Of a DNA stretch of 64,000 nucleotides, positions 54,238 to 63,048 are shown one piece after another. The translations under genes were made by a program, and so were the position numbers. The number at the start of each line of letters is the position of its first letter. The stretch's first letter is position 1. Below the pieces are notes generated by a model. It saw nothing but the letters and a program-made list of their open reading frames with translations. It was not told where the DNA came from and did no database searches. Source of the DNA: Rhizobium sp. 16-488-2b (GTDB lineage: Bacteria > Pseudomonadota > Alphaproteobacteria > Rhizobiales > Rhizobiaceae); assembly GCF_017741815.1 (NCBI RefSeq), contig NZ_JAGHMF010000017.1, positions 124,001-188,000 on the forward strand. Direction: 5' to 3'.

Positions 54238-55662
54238 CTATCGTCTTCCACCACCGCCACGACCGCCGCCACCGCGCCCACCGCCCCCGCCACCATGAGA
54301 TCTGGGTGGCGGGCGACTGGCCCGTGGAGCCCCGCGCTGGCCGCCGCCCATGCTCTGCCCGCCACGCTGGGACGCGATCGCGTCACGACGTCCTGACGAT
54401 TGCGGGTTGCCGAGCGCGTTGGGCTGCCGTGGGCGGTTGTCGGGCCTCGCCGCCATCTTCGGCGCCCCGGATTTTTTCTTCACATTGCCCGCGGACTTCG
54501 ATGGGCGATTGGCCCCGGCATTGCCGGGACGGGCGTCCGGCCGAGATGCATTCGCGGGACGGTTCCCGGCATTCGGCCGGTCCGCCGGCCTGTTGGCGAT
54601 GCCCGGCTTGCCGTTGGCCTTCAGGCCGTTGACCGTCCCTTTGCGGATGTCGTCGGCGCGCGCGGCCGTGTTGCGCCCCCCTGCCCCGATATCCGCCCGG
54701 CGTTCGCCGACCTGGTTCTTCAGCTGGTTGCGCTTGTCGCCTTCAAGGCCGGACTTGATCGCCGTCCGATCCAGATTGGCGAACTGGCTCTTGTCGATGC
54801 TGAGCTTGCTGCGATCGACCTTCGTCCAGTCGACATCGTTCCACTTGACCTTGCCGTTGAAATTCCGGTCGTTGAAGCAGTTGTTGCAGTCGATATCGAC
54901 GTCGCCGTTCCACCGGCCGCCCCAGACACCCCAGTCGTCCCACTTGACGATCGCCGCCCAGGCGACACCGGTGACAGCCCCCGCGAAGAACGCGGCGCCC
55001 GGATAGTAGTAGTTGTCATAGGAACTTGGATAATAGGAGATCGGCTCTGCCGCGTAGCCGGGCTCGTAGAGCATCTGCGGCTCATATTGCGGGATGTAGA
55101 CCTTCTGAGGATCGGTCGGGCGGATCACCACGTTGTTGTTTTCGGTGACGACGGTCACCTTGTCGTCCGTCTTGATGATGTTCTTCGCCACCGCCTCGTC
55201 GCGCAGCTGCTGGATGGCAACGAGCACATCCTTCTGCTGGTTGGTCAGCGCATCGCCGAGCTTTTGCGTCCAGTCGAGGTCGTCGCTCATCATCTTCACG
55301 ATGTCGGGATAGTTGAGCAACGAAATGATGCTGCCGTCCCAGTCATCCTTCGGCTTGAGATCGGCGCTTTTCTTCTTCGCCTCGAGGAAGCGTTGCGCCT
55401 CGATGATCTGCAGCGGGAAAAGCGACGCAGCCGAAATCGCGGCGACCAGCTCGTCCGGATAGAGCGCGATACGGGCGACCAGTACCTCCAGCTCATCCTC
55501 GGACAAAAGGTCGGTCGCAGCTACCGGGGCCGCGGGCGCTGGCGCGGCAGCGGGAGCAGCCGTTTGCGCGAACACGAAAGGCGCCGGCTGCATGGAAATA
55601 AAGGCCAGCGCCGTCAAGCCAGTTGTCAGGCCGGCGGTTAGTCTGAACGATCTTGATTTCAT
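54238..55662 (-). CDS. DUF3300 family secreted protein with Gly-rich tail
   Basis: 474 residues. Signal peptide, Ala/Pro-rich linker, then the DUF3300 core (LLSEDELEVLVARIALYPDELVAAISAASLFPLQIIEAQRF, about 50-90, and the VYIPQYEPQMLYEPGY strand). The middle contains Trp/Asp/Asn-rich repeats (WDDWGVWGGRWNGDVD, WNDVDWTKVD). The last 150 residues are low-complexity Arg/Pro/Gly/Asn and end in runs of GGGG-R, resembling secreted RNA- or glycan-binding tails. Function unknown. Operon with DUF2950. Confidence 0.88.
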   Translation of the reverse strand: MKSRSFRLTAGLTTGLTALAFISMQPAPFVFAQTAAPAAAPAPAAPVAATDLLSEDELEVLVARIALYPDELVAAISAASLFPLQIIEAQRFLEAKKKSADLKPKDDWDGSIISLLNYPDIVKMMSDDLDWTQKLGDALTNQQKDVLVAIQQLRDEAVAKNIIKTDDKVTVVTENNNVVIRPTDPQKVYIPQYEPQMLYEPGYAAEPISYYPSSYDNYYYPGAAFFAGAVTGVAWAAIVKWDDWGVWGGRWNGDVDIDCNNCFNDRNFNGKVKWNDVDWTKVDRSKLSIDKSQFANLDRTAIKSGLEGDKRNQLKNQVGERRADIGAGGRNTAARADDIRKGTVNGLKANGKPGIANRPADRPNAGNRPANASRPDARPGNAGANRPSKSAGNVKKKSGAPKMAARPDNRPRQPNALGNPQSSGRRDAIASQRGGQSMGGGQRGAPRASRPPPRSHGGGGGGRGGGGRGGGGRR

Positions 55663-55738
55663 GACGCGTCGACCTTTCCGTGCAAATGGCGATGAATGCT
55701 GTTCTTGACACGATCCGTGCCGGGCCGCGTCCGGGCGC

Positions 55739-56029
55739 TCAGAAGCGCTTGAGCGATACGACGTTCGATTGCGACAGCGCCTCGCCGATTTCGCTGAGAA
55801 GCGCTTTCTCCAGTTCCTTGTATTCCTGCCGACGCGCCTCCCGCTCCGTGCGCGGAAGGTCGTCGAGGTGGGCCAGCGTCTCCAGGATCACCGCGAGGTC
55901 CTCGCACATGCTGCGGAACGTTTCGCTCACCTGGTAGAGATGCCGAACCCTCTTGGCCTTCTCAGGGAAATGGACCTCGGCGACGGCGAGAGCGGACAGT
56001 CGCGGTACATTGCTTTCTCTCCAGCTCAT
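55739..56029 (-). CDS. Hypothetical small helical protein
   Basis: 96 residues, mostly helical, acidic and basic residues mixed (FRSMCEDLAVILETLAHLDDLPRTEREARRQEYKELEKALLSEI). The chosen ATG has GGGGG about seven bases upstream; a longer frame from 56215 has no support and reads through GC-rich non-coding sequence. Lies upstream of the DUF3300 gene by 76 bp, same strand. No function. Confidence 0.6.
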   Translation of the reverse strand: MSWRESNVPRLSALAVAEVHFPEKAKRVRHLYQVSETFRSMCEDLAVILETLAHLDDLPRTEREARRQEYKELEKALLSEIGEALSQSNVVSLKRF

Positions 56030-56352
56030 CGCACGCCCCCACCGCCGACCTCCCCCCAGGAAGACCAGCTGATTATAGGGCGGTTGAGCGCGGGCGCAGA
56101 CGTAAGATACGCGAAGATACGCGGCATCCGCGCTCCTTGCTGTTGACGATTGACGGACGCGGACCACGTCAATTCGCGCGCCAAGGTCGACGATCGGCGA
56201 TGTCTCGCTTGGCACCGAAAAGCCCCTCGCCCCTCCTCGATCCGATAGATGTTACGTGATGCTACGGGCGTCTCCGACCACGCAGGTCTATTGTTTTTGC
56301 GTATTCCCCGCACCCGCTGAGGTCGACCATTCGTTGTCGAAAGGCAAAAACC
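56030..56352. promoter_or_regulatory. Divergent intergenic region (323 bp)
   Basis: Separates the small minus-strand gene at 55739 from the DUF3302/HlyD pair. No gene with a ribosome-binding site was found in it; it must hold the promoters for both directions. No clear operator was recognised. Confidence 0.3.
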
Positions 56353-56706
56353 GTGTTCCTCGACTATTTCGCACTGGGCGTTCTGTTCTTCGTCGTGATC
56401 ACGCTGTTCTACGCGGTGATCGCGATCCACGACATCCCGCACCTGATGGCAAAGGCCAGAAACCATCCGCATCAGGATGCGATCCACGTCGCCGGCTGGG
56501 TCAGCCTGTTCACGCTGCACGCCATCTGGCCGTTCCTGTTCATCTGGGCAACGATCTACCGCGAGGATCGCGGCTGGGGCATCCGCAGCGATGGGAAACT
56601 GTCGCCGGCGCAGGAGGCCAACGCTGAAATCGCACGCCTGCATGCGCGCATCGCGGAACTCGAAGGCCAGTCGGAAGGCCAGACATCGGAGAAGGAGAAC
56701 GCCTGA
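56353..56706 (+). CDS. DUF3302 family inner membrane protein (YiaW/YibI-like)
   Basis: 117 residues with two transmembrane helices (about 5-25 and 48-68) and an amphipathic helical tail (NAEIARLHARIAELEGQ). It matches the DUF3302 proteins that in Enterobacteria are encoded with an HlyD-family partner (YiaW/YiaV, YibI/YibH). Start GTG at 56353, no clear Shine-Dalgarno. The stop overlaps the ATG of the partner gene by one base (TGATG), so translation is coupled. Confidence 0.87.
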   Translation: MFLDYFALGVLFFVVITLFYAVIAIHDIPHLMAKARNHPHQDAIHVAGWVSLFTLHAIWPFLFIWATIYREDRGWGIRSDGKLSPAQEANAEIARLHARIAELEGQSEGQTSEKENA

Positions 56707-57863
56707 TGGACCTGCTTCTCATATTGACCTACGCGGCGCTCTGCTACGCGATCTTCAAGATCTTCCGCATCCCGGTGAACCAGTGGACGCTGGCGACATC
56801 GGTCCTCGGCGGCATCTTCCTGATCGGGACGCTGTTGCTGTTGATGAGCTACAATCATCCCTACACCAGCGACGCCCGCATCTACTTCACCTCCGCGCCC
56901 GTCATCCCGACGGTCGGCGGCCAGGTGGTCGAGGTGCCGGTAACGCCCAATGCGCCGTTGAAGAAGGGCGACGTCCTCTTCCGCATCGATCCGCGCCCCT
57001 ATCAGTTCACGGTCGACCAGAAGACGGCGGCACTCGCCGAGGCCAAGCAGACGGTGCTGCAATTGAAAGCGGCACTCGACGCCGCCAATGCGGCCGTCAC
57101 CGGCGCCGAAGCCTCCAGGGACCGCTCGCTGCAGGCCTTCGAGAAATTCCAGGCCTCCAACGAAAACGCCAAGTCGAGCGGTCGTGGCGCCGTCTACTCC
57201 GAACTCGAAGTCGAAAACCGCAGGGGCCTCTATCTGACGGCCGAGGCCGCGGTCGATACCGCCCGCGCCCAGGCCACGCAGGCAAAACTGGCTTATGAAT
57301 CGGAAATCAACGGCACCAACCCCACCGTTGCCCGCCTACAGGCCGAACTTGCCAACGCTGAATACGAGCTCGATCAGACGACGGTCCGCGCCCCCAGCGA
57401 CGGCTACGTCACCCAGGTGTTCCTGCGCCCTGGCATGATGGCGAACCCGCTGCCGCTGCGCCCGGTCATGGTCTTCATCGACAGCCAGGACCAGATGCTG
57501 GGCGCCGCCTTCATCCAGAACTCGCTGCAACGCGTCAATGTCGGCGACGATGCCGAGGTGGCCTTCAAGGCGGTTCCCGGCAAGATCTTCAAGGCCCGCG
57601 TGCAGGGGATCATCGACGTGATGGCGCAAGGCCAGCTGCAGCCCTCCGGCGCGCTGATCGACCCGCAATCGCCCGAACGCGCCGCCCCCGGCCAGACGAT
57701 CGCCAGCATCGAGCTCCTCGAGAGCACCGAGGGCTACCAGCTTCCCGGCGGTGTCGTCGCCGAGGTCGCCGTCTACACCCACCACTGGCACCACGTCGCG
57801 GTTCTGAGAAAGGTGCTGCTGCGGATGAGCAGCTGGATGAACTACGTCTTCCTGGAACACTGA
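56706..57863 (+). CDS. HlyD-family membrane fusion protein (YiaV/YibH-like)
   Basis: 385 residues. Two N-terminal hydrophobic segments (about 2-17 and 28-49), then a biotinyl-lipoyl-like half (PVIPTVGGQVVEVPVTPNAPLKKGDVLFRIDPRPYQ), a coiled coil (about 105-210), the second lipoyl half (TTVRAPSDGYVTQVFLRPG) and a beta-barrel. No ABC or RND partner follows, only its DUF3302 partner, as in E. coli YiaVW. It probably forms a periplasmic adaptor for an unknown exporter or acts on the envelope. Confidence 0.92.
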   Translation: MDLLLILTYAALCYAIFKIFRIPVNQWTLATSVLGGIFLIGTLLLLMSYNHPYTSDARIYFTSAPVIPTVGGQVVEVPVTPNAPLKKGDVLFRIDPRPYQFTVDQKTAALAEAKQTVLQLKAALDAANAAVTGAEASRDRSLQAFEKFQASNENAKSSGRGAVYSELEVENRRGLYLTAEAAVDTARAQATQAKLAYESEINGTNPTVARLQAELANAEYELDQTTVRAPSDGYVTQVFLRPGMMANPLPLRPVMVFIDSQDQMLGAAFIQNSLQRVNVGDDAEVAFKAVPGKIFKARVQGIIDVMAQGQLQPSGALIDPQSPERAAPGQTIASIELLESTEGYQLPGGVVAEVAVYTHHWHHVAVLRKVLLRMSSWMNYVFLEH

Positions 57864-57945
57864 GGGGAGAAGGCCGGTCCCGCTCTTGCGGGTGGGGCCG
57901 GCACCAATACGGGAATAGCGATGACGAAGTAATAAGGAGCCCGCG

Positions 57946-59676
57946 GTGATAGGCAGTCTTCCGATGTTGCGAGGCCTGAGCGGTTTCAGCAGGGATTGGC
58001 TGAAGAGCGATATCCCGGCCGGGCTGTCGATTGCGGCCGTCGGCCTGCCGAGCGCCATCGCCTATCCCGCCATTGCCGGCCTGCCGCCGGAAACGGGCAT
58101 CTACGCCAGCATCGTCGCGCCGATCGCCTATGCGATCTTCGGACCCTCGCGGCTCCTCGTCGTCGGCCCGGATGCGGCCACCATGACAGTGCTTGCGGCG
58201 GCCATGGGCACGATCGTCGCCGCCTACCCCGCCGGCACGCCGGTCGATCGGGTCGCCATCGCGGCAGCACTCGCGCTCGGTGTCGGCATTTGCTGCATCG
58301 CCGCCAAGCTGCTGCGTCTCGGCGTTCTCGCAAGCTTCCTCTCGCGCCCAATCCTCGTCGGCTTCTTCGCCGGCGTGTCGCTGTCGATCCTCGTCGGCCA
58401 GATCGGCCGCTTCACCGGCGTGAAGATCGAGTCCGACGGGCTCGTCCCGCCGCTCGTCGAGATCGCCGGCAAGAGCGGCCTGATCCACTGGCCCTCGCTA
58501 CTCCTCGGCCTTGCGATGTTCGCGCTGCTGTGGCTCGTCCGGGCCTTCCAATTGAAGATCCCGGGCCCGGTGCTGGTCGTCGTCCTCTCGGTGGTGCTTT
58601 CGGCCATCTTCGATTTTCAGGGGCGCGGCATCGCCGTCGTCGGCGACATCCCGAGCGGCCTGCCAAGCTTCTCACTGCCCGCGCTCCACCAGATGCCACT
58701 CGACAAGATCATACTCGGCTCCGCCGCGATCTTTCTGGTGAGCTTCGGCGCGGGCATCGTGGCGGCCCGCAGCTTCGGCTCGCGCACCGGCGAAGAGGTC
58801 GATGCGAACCAGGAGCTGATAGGCCTCGGCGCGGCCAACATCGCGCCGGGGCTGTTCGGCTCGTTTCCGATCAGCGTTTCGGATTCCCGCACGGCAATCA
58901 ACCTGTCGACCGGCGGCGTCTCGCAGGCGGCCGGCCTCGTCTCGGCGGCAACGCTGATCGCGGCCCTCGTCTTCCTGCACAGCGCGCTGCGCATCCTGCC
59001 CATTCCGGCGCTGGCCGCGATCCTCGCCATGGCGGCGATCAGCCTCATCGACGTCCACGAACTGCGCAAGATCTGGCGCATCAGCCGCATGGAGTTCATC
59101 TTCGCGCTGATCGCCATGTGGGGCGCCATCAGCTTCGGCGTCCTCAACGGCGTCATCGTCGCGGTCGCCGCAACACTGGTCTATCTGCTGCGCCAGACGA
59201 TGTTTCCGCGTGACGGCCTGCTCGGCCGCATCGAAGGTCGGCACGGCTTCTTCGACCTTGCTCGCCACCCGGAAGCACGCGCGGTCGACGGCGCCGCCGT
59301 CTTCGCCGTCCAGGGCAGCATCCTCTTCTACAACGCCGACTACATCAGAAACCGCCTGACTTCAGTGGCGCGCAACCTGCCCGCCGAGACCCGATGCCTT
59401 GTGCTCGATGCCAGCGCGATCACCCATATCGACAGCACGGGCGCCACCGCGCTCGAGGCCGTGGCCGAGATCCTCGCCAAGCGAAACATCACCTTCGCGA
59501 TCGCCGATCTCAGCGAGGAGAGCCGCGGCATTCTGAGCCGCGCCGGCGTCATCAGGACGATCGGCCCGGACAACATCTTCAACGGCAGGGAAGAAGCACT
59601 GCGCGCGCTGATCGGAAATTACGACCAGACAGGCGGGACATCGGCAGGCACGACATCGGCAGGCAGCACGGTTTAA
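57946..59676 (+). CDS. SulP-family anion transporter with STAS domain
   Basis: 576 residues: about 11-12 transmembrane helices beginning with the family signature DIPAGLSIAAVGLPSAIAYPAIAGLPPETGIYAS, the VVGPDAATM segment, and a C-terminal cytoplasmic STAS domain (about 430-560; CLVLDASAITHIDSTGATALEAV). SulP proteins carry sulfate, bicarbonate or dicarboxylates. The GTG start has AAGGAG six bases upstream. The neighbouring PPK2 and AI-2E permease genes on the same strand suggest a stress- or pH-related set, by inference. Confidence 0.93.
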   Translation: MIGSLPMLRGLSGFSRDWLKSDIPAGLSIAAVGLPSAIAYPAIAGLPPETGIYASIVAPIAYAIFGPSRLLVVGPDAATMTVLAAAMGTIVAAYPAGTPVDRVAIAAALALGVGICCIAAKLLRLGVLASFLSRPILVGFFAGVSLSILVGQIGRFTGVKIESDGLVPPLVEIAGKSGLIHWPSLLLGLAMFALLWLVRAFQLKIPGPVLVVVLSVVLSAIFDFQGRGIAVVGDIPSGLPSFSLPALHQMPLDKIILGSAAIFLVSFGAGIVAARSFGSRTGEEVDANQELIGLGAANIAPGLFGSFPISVSDSRTAINLSTGGVSQAAGLVSAATLIAALVFLHSALRILPIPALAAILAMAAISLIDVHELRKIWRISRMEFIFALIAMWGAISFGVLNGVIVAVAATLVYLLRQTMFPRDGLLGRIEGRHGFFDLARHPEARAVDGAAVFAVQGSILFYNADYIRNRLTSVARNLPAETRCLVLDASAITHIDSTGATALEAVAEILAKRNITFAIADLSEESRGILSRAGVIRTIGPDNIFNGREEALRALIGNYDQTGGTSAGTTSAGSTV

Positions 59677-59694
59677 GAGCACGGAGGGAGAACC

Positions 59695-60543
59695 ATGGAC
59701 GAGATACTGGAAACCAAGGGCCACGACCCGGAGCCATCGGCAAAGTCCAACGGCAAGGACAAGAAGAAAAAGAAGGCGTGGGATTACGACAAGCAGATCG
59801 CCCGCCTGCAGGTGGAGCTTGCGCATCTCCAGGCGTGGGTCAAGAAATCCGGCGCCCGGGTGGTCATCGTCTTCGAAGGCCGCGACGCCGCCGGCAAGGG
59901 CGGCATGATCAAGCGGATCACCGAGAAGGTGAGCCCGCGCGTCTTCCGCGTCATCGCGCTGCCCGCCCCCACCGAACGCGAGAAATCGCAGATCTACATG
60001 CAGCGCTACATCAACTACCTGCCGGCCGCAGGCGAAGTCGTGATCTTCGACCGCAGCTGGTACAACCGCGCCGGCGTCGACCGCGTCATGGGGTTCTGCA
60101 GCGAGAAGAAGGTGCAGCGTTTCCTCGAGCTCGCGCCGCGTTTCGAGGCGGCGATCGTCGAGAGTGGCGTGACGCTTTTGAAATACTTCCTGACGGTCAG
60201 CGAGGAGGAGCAGGAGCGTCGCTTCCGGCGCCGCATCGACGATCCGGTCCGGCAGTGGAAGCTGAGCCCAATGGACGTCGAGTCCTACCAGCGCTGGTGG
60301 GACTATACCCGCGCCTATGACGAGATGCTCCGGATGACCGACAGCAATCACGCTCCATGGTGGATCGTCCCCTCGGACGACAAGAAGCGCGCCCGGATCA
60401 ACTGCATCTCGCACATTCTGCAATCCATCCCCTACGAGCGGATCAAGTTCGAGGAGCCTGATCTCGGCAAGCGCCAGAAGCGGCCGTCGGACTTCATCGA
60501 GGACGGCAGCGTCCGCCACGTCGTGCCTGACACGACGCAGTAA
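59695..60543 (+). CDS. ppk2: Polyphosphate kinase 2
   Basis: 282-residue PPK2 enzyme that moves phosphate between polyphosphate and nucleotides. Lysine-rich N-terminus, Walker A GRDAAGKGG (62-70), Walker B/lid DRSWYNRAGVDRVMGF (119 onward), arginine-rich lid REKS and RRIDDPVRQWKLSPMD. The one-domain form, most like class I enzymes of rhizobia that act on nucleoside diphosphates. 18 bp after the SulP gene and preceded by GGAGGGAG, so probably co-transcribed with it. Confidence 0.95.
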   Translation: MDEILETKGHDPEPSAKSNGKDKKKKKAWDYDKQIARLQVELAHLQAWVKKSGARVVIVFEGRDAAGKGGMIKRITEKVSPRVFRVIALPAPTEREKSQIYMQRYINYLPAAGEVVIFDRSWYNRAGVDRVMGFCSEKKVQRFLELAPRFEAAIVESGVTLLKYFLTVSEEEQERRFRRRIDDPVRQWKLSPMDVESYQRWWDYTRAYDEMLRMTDSNHAPWWIVPSDDKKRARINCISHILQSIPYERIKFEEPDLGKRQKRPSDFIEDGSVRHVVPDTTQ

Positions 60544-60575
60544 CCAGACGCGCAAGGGGGCTCGCGGCGCGGGTT

Positions 60576-61703
60576 ATGACGATGGACCAGACGAACGACG
60601 TGGGCATGGCGGCGAAGGACGCCGGACAGATCTCGATCGAGGCACGGGTCAGCGACCTTGTGCGCCTTGGGATCATCGGCCTCTTCGCCTACTGGACGGT
60701 GCTTCTCATCGCGCCGTTCGCGCTGATCGTCGTCTGGTCGGCCATCCTTGCCGTCGCGCTCTACCCGATGTTCAACGCACTCTCGCGGCTGATCGGCAAC
60801 CGGCCGGTGATCGCCGCGACGGTCATCGTCGTCGCCTGTCTCGTGCTGATCATCGCGCCCGTGGCGCTCGTGGCGGTCAACTTCGCCGACGCGGTGGAAG
60901 GGCTGGTCGGCAAGCTACAGGCGGAGAGCTTCGCGCTGCCGGCAGCACCCGAGAGCATTCGCGCATGGCCGGTCATCGGCGAACGCCTTTATGCCGGCTG
61001 GAACAAGGTCGCCGGCGATCTCGCCTCCAACATCATCGAGTATCAAAAGCCGATCCTGCATGTGATGGGTATCGTCGTCGCCAAGCTCGCCTCGATCAGC
61101 GGCGGCGTGCTGAGCTTCGTCGCCTCCGTCATCCTCTCCGGCTTCTTCCTCACGCAGTCGACGCGGCTGGCCGAAACCATTCAGGTCCTGGCGAGCCGCA
61201 TCGCCGGCGACCGGGGCGTCGGCTTCGCCAAGCTTGCGGGAACGACGGTCAGGAATGTCTCGCGCGGCGTCATCGGCGTCGCCTTCCTGCAGACGCTGAT
61301 GTGCGGCCTGTGCTTCGCTTTCTTCGACCTGCCCGCGCGGGGCGCACTGACCTTCATCATCTTCATGCTTTGCGTGATGCAGCTGGGTCCGGGGCTGGTC
61401 CTCGTGCCGGCGATCATCTGGGGCTGGCTCTCATGGCCGACATCGGTCGCCCTGGCGCTCACCGTCGTGGCGGTGCCGATCATGCTTGTTGACAACGTCC
61501 TGAAGCCGATCCTGATGGCCAAAGGTCTCTCGACGCCGATGCTGGTGATCCTGATCGGGGTTATCGGCGGCACGCTATCCTATGGACTGTTGGGCCTGTT
61601 TCTCGGCCCGATCGTGCTCAGCGTGTTCTACGAGTTGCTGCGCGCCTGGGCCTGGCCGCCGCGTGAAAGCACGGAAGCAAAGCCGCTTATACCGGTTGAT
61701 TGA
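60576..61703 (+). CDS. AI-2E family permease (TqsA/YdiK-like)
   Basis: 375 residues with about seven to eight transmembrane helices in the family layout: LIAPFALIVVWSAILAVALYPMF near the N-terminus, a large amphipathic segment (about 95-150), and VLKPILMAKGLSTPMLVILIGVIGGTLSYGLLGLFLGPI close to the C-terminus. Proteins of this group export solutes, Na+ or signal molecules; the AI-2 label is historical. Start could be ATG 60576 or 60582. It follows ppk2 by 32 bp. Confidence 0.9.
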   Translation: MTMDQTNDVGMAAKDAGQISIEARVSDLVRLGIIGLFAYWTVLLIAPFALIVVWSAILAVALYPMFNALSRLIGNRPVIAATVIVVACLVLIIAPVALVAVNFADAVEGLVGKLQAESFALPAAPESIRAWPVIGERLYAGWNKVAGDLASNIIEYQKPILHVMGIVVAKLASISGGVLSFVASVILSGFFLTQSTRLAETIQVLASRIAGDRGVGFAKLAGTTVRNVSRGVIGVAFLQTLMCGLCFAFFDLPARGALTFIIFMLCVMQLGPGLVLVPAIIWGWLSWPTSVALALTVVAVPIMLVDNVLKPILMAKGLSTPMLVILIGVIGGTLSYGLLGLFLGPIVLSVFYELLRAWAWPPRESTEAKPLIPVD

Positions 61704-61730
61704 GACGAGACAAAAGAAGGCTGAACGGCC

Positions 61731-61982
61731 TCACCCCTGAGATCTGAGCCCGCCGGAGCAATAGAGGATAACCTCCTGCTCGATCTCATGACAAAGTTCG
61801 GAATACTCCGCGATCAGACTTTCCTGCAGCGGCTTCTCGCTGCGAAACCGGTCGAGGGCGTCGGCGGCGAGTGCGTAGGATTCGAACATGTCACCGAGCG
61901 CTTCCGTGGGCACGCCTGCCAGAACATGCCGGATATCCGGCAGTCTGAGCATCAGCCTCCTCCGTCCGCGCTCCCGGTTCAT
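61731..61982 (-). CDS. Small hypothetical protein
   Basis: 83 residues, helical: LMLRLPDIRHVLAGVPTEALGDMFESYALAADALDRFRSEKPLQESLIAEYSELCHEIEQEVILYC in the middle and end. A very good GGAGGT six bases before the ATG supports translation. It is convergent with the AI-2E gene (28-bp gap). No family recognised. Confidence 0.68.
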   Translation of the reverse strand: MNRERGRRRLMLRLPDIRHVLAGVPTEALGDMFESYALAADALDRFRSEKPLQESLIAEYSELCHEIEQEVILYCSGGLRSQG

Positions 61983-62103
61983 GGCTTACCTCCGCATTCT
62001 CTACTCCTTGTACGAATCCCTGAGGGTGTCGGATTGTTCCGCGATGCAACAAATATCGCTTTTTATCGACAAGCAACCATGATGAGGCGGGTGGGCGGCC
62101 GAA

Positions 62104-63030
62104 TTACTCCGGCAGCGCGGTCTGCCGGAAGAAGGTGACGATGGCCTCGTCGGGCACACCGAACCATGTCGTGAACAGGTCCACGAAATCGGCCGAGGCA
62201 TAGGTCTGGCTGAGCGCGCGATCGACAGCAAGCCGGAAATCTTCGTCACCGCGCGTGAGTTCCAGCCCCAGCGGCTCATAGGTGAAATGCCGTCTGAGCA
62301 CCACGAGATTGCCGGCATTGTCGCTGCGGGCGGCCGCATCCATCAGGAGCGGCATGTCGCCGAAGAGTGCTGCCGAACTGCCGTCGACAACGCGTTCGAT
62401 ACCGATCGCGTAGCTTTCCACCGGCACCGATGTCGCCGCCAGCTGGAAGGTCTTGATCCGGTCAGCCAGCCAGCGCTCGCTGGTCGTGCCCGCGATCGAC
62501 GAGAAGGTCTTGTGCTCAAGGATGGTGCGAGCGGGAGAGCCGCGCCAGATCGGCCGGCTGGTGGGCTGCCCATAGGCCAGCACCTCGGTCAACGCCAAAG
62601 GCGCGCTCTTGCTCAAAACCACGCCCGTGCCGCTCGGAAAGATCGGCAGCGAGAAGGACACTTCGGCGCGACGCGTGAGCGTGATCGGCTCGGCGCCGCA
62701 GACGAGATCGACCGTCCCGTCCTTTATCGCCGGCTCCCGCCCCTTGTCCGTCAGCGGCACCCATTCGACATTCAGCTGCGGCAGGTTCAGCGCCGTCTTC
62801 AGGCTGTCGGCGATCTTGCCGCACAGCGCGACCGCGTAGCCGCCTGGTGCCGCCTGCTCGGTCTTAAAGGAGAACGGCCGGGCGTCCGGCTCATAGCCGA
62901 GCTTCAGCGAACTGCTCGTCTTGATGCGATCGAGCGTCTGCGCTTCGGCGACCGACAACGCCATGGAGGCGGCCGCGCCGGCGAGGATCGACGCGGTCAG
63001 CAATGTCTTCAAACGCTTTTTCTGTTGCAT
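62104..63030 (-). CDS. Family-3 periplasmic solute-binding protein (amino-acid type)
   Basis: 308 residues with a signal peptide (LLTASILAGAAASMALSVAEAQ) and the SBP_bac_3 fold: LKLGYEPDARPFSF, GYAVALCGKIADSL, DLVCGAEPITLTRRAEVSFSLPI, SYAIGIERVVDGSSAALFGDM and LSQTYASADFVDLFTTWFG. Such proteins normally feed ABC transporters, but the gene next to it (18 bp upstream) encodes a PotE-type antiporter and no ABC subunit is visible here. The ligand is probably an amino acid or polyamine. Confidence 0.88.
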   Translation of the reverse strand: MQQKKRLKTLLTASILAGAAASMALSVAEAQTLDRIKTSSSLKLGYEPDARPFSFKTEQAAPGGYAVALCGKIADSLKTALNLPQLNVEWVPLTDKGREPAIKDGTVDLVCGAEPITLTRRAEVSFSLPIFPSGTGVVLSKSAPLALTEVLAYGQPTSRPIWRGSPARTILEHKTFSSIAGTTSERWLADRIKTFQLAATSVPVESYAIGIERVVDGSSAALFGDMPLLMDAAARSDNAGNLVVLRRHFTYEPLGLELTRGDEDFRLAVDRALSQTYASADFVDLFTTWFGVPDEAIVTFFRQTALPE

Positions 63031-63048
63031 GACGTATCCTCCCCGGAA

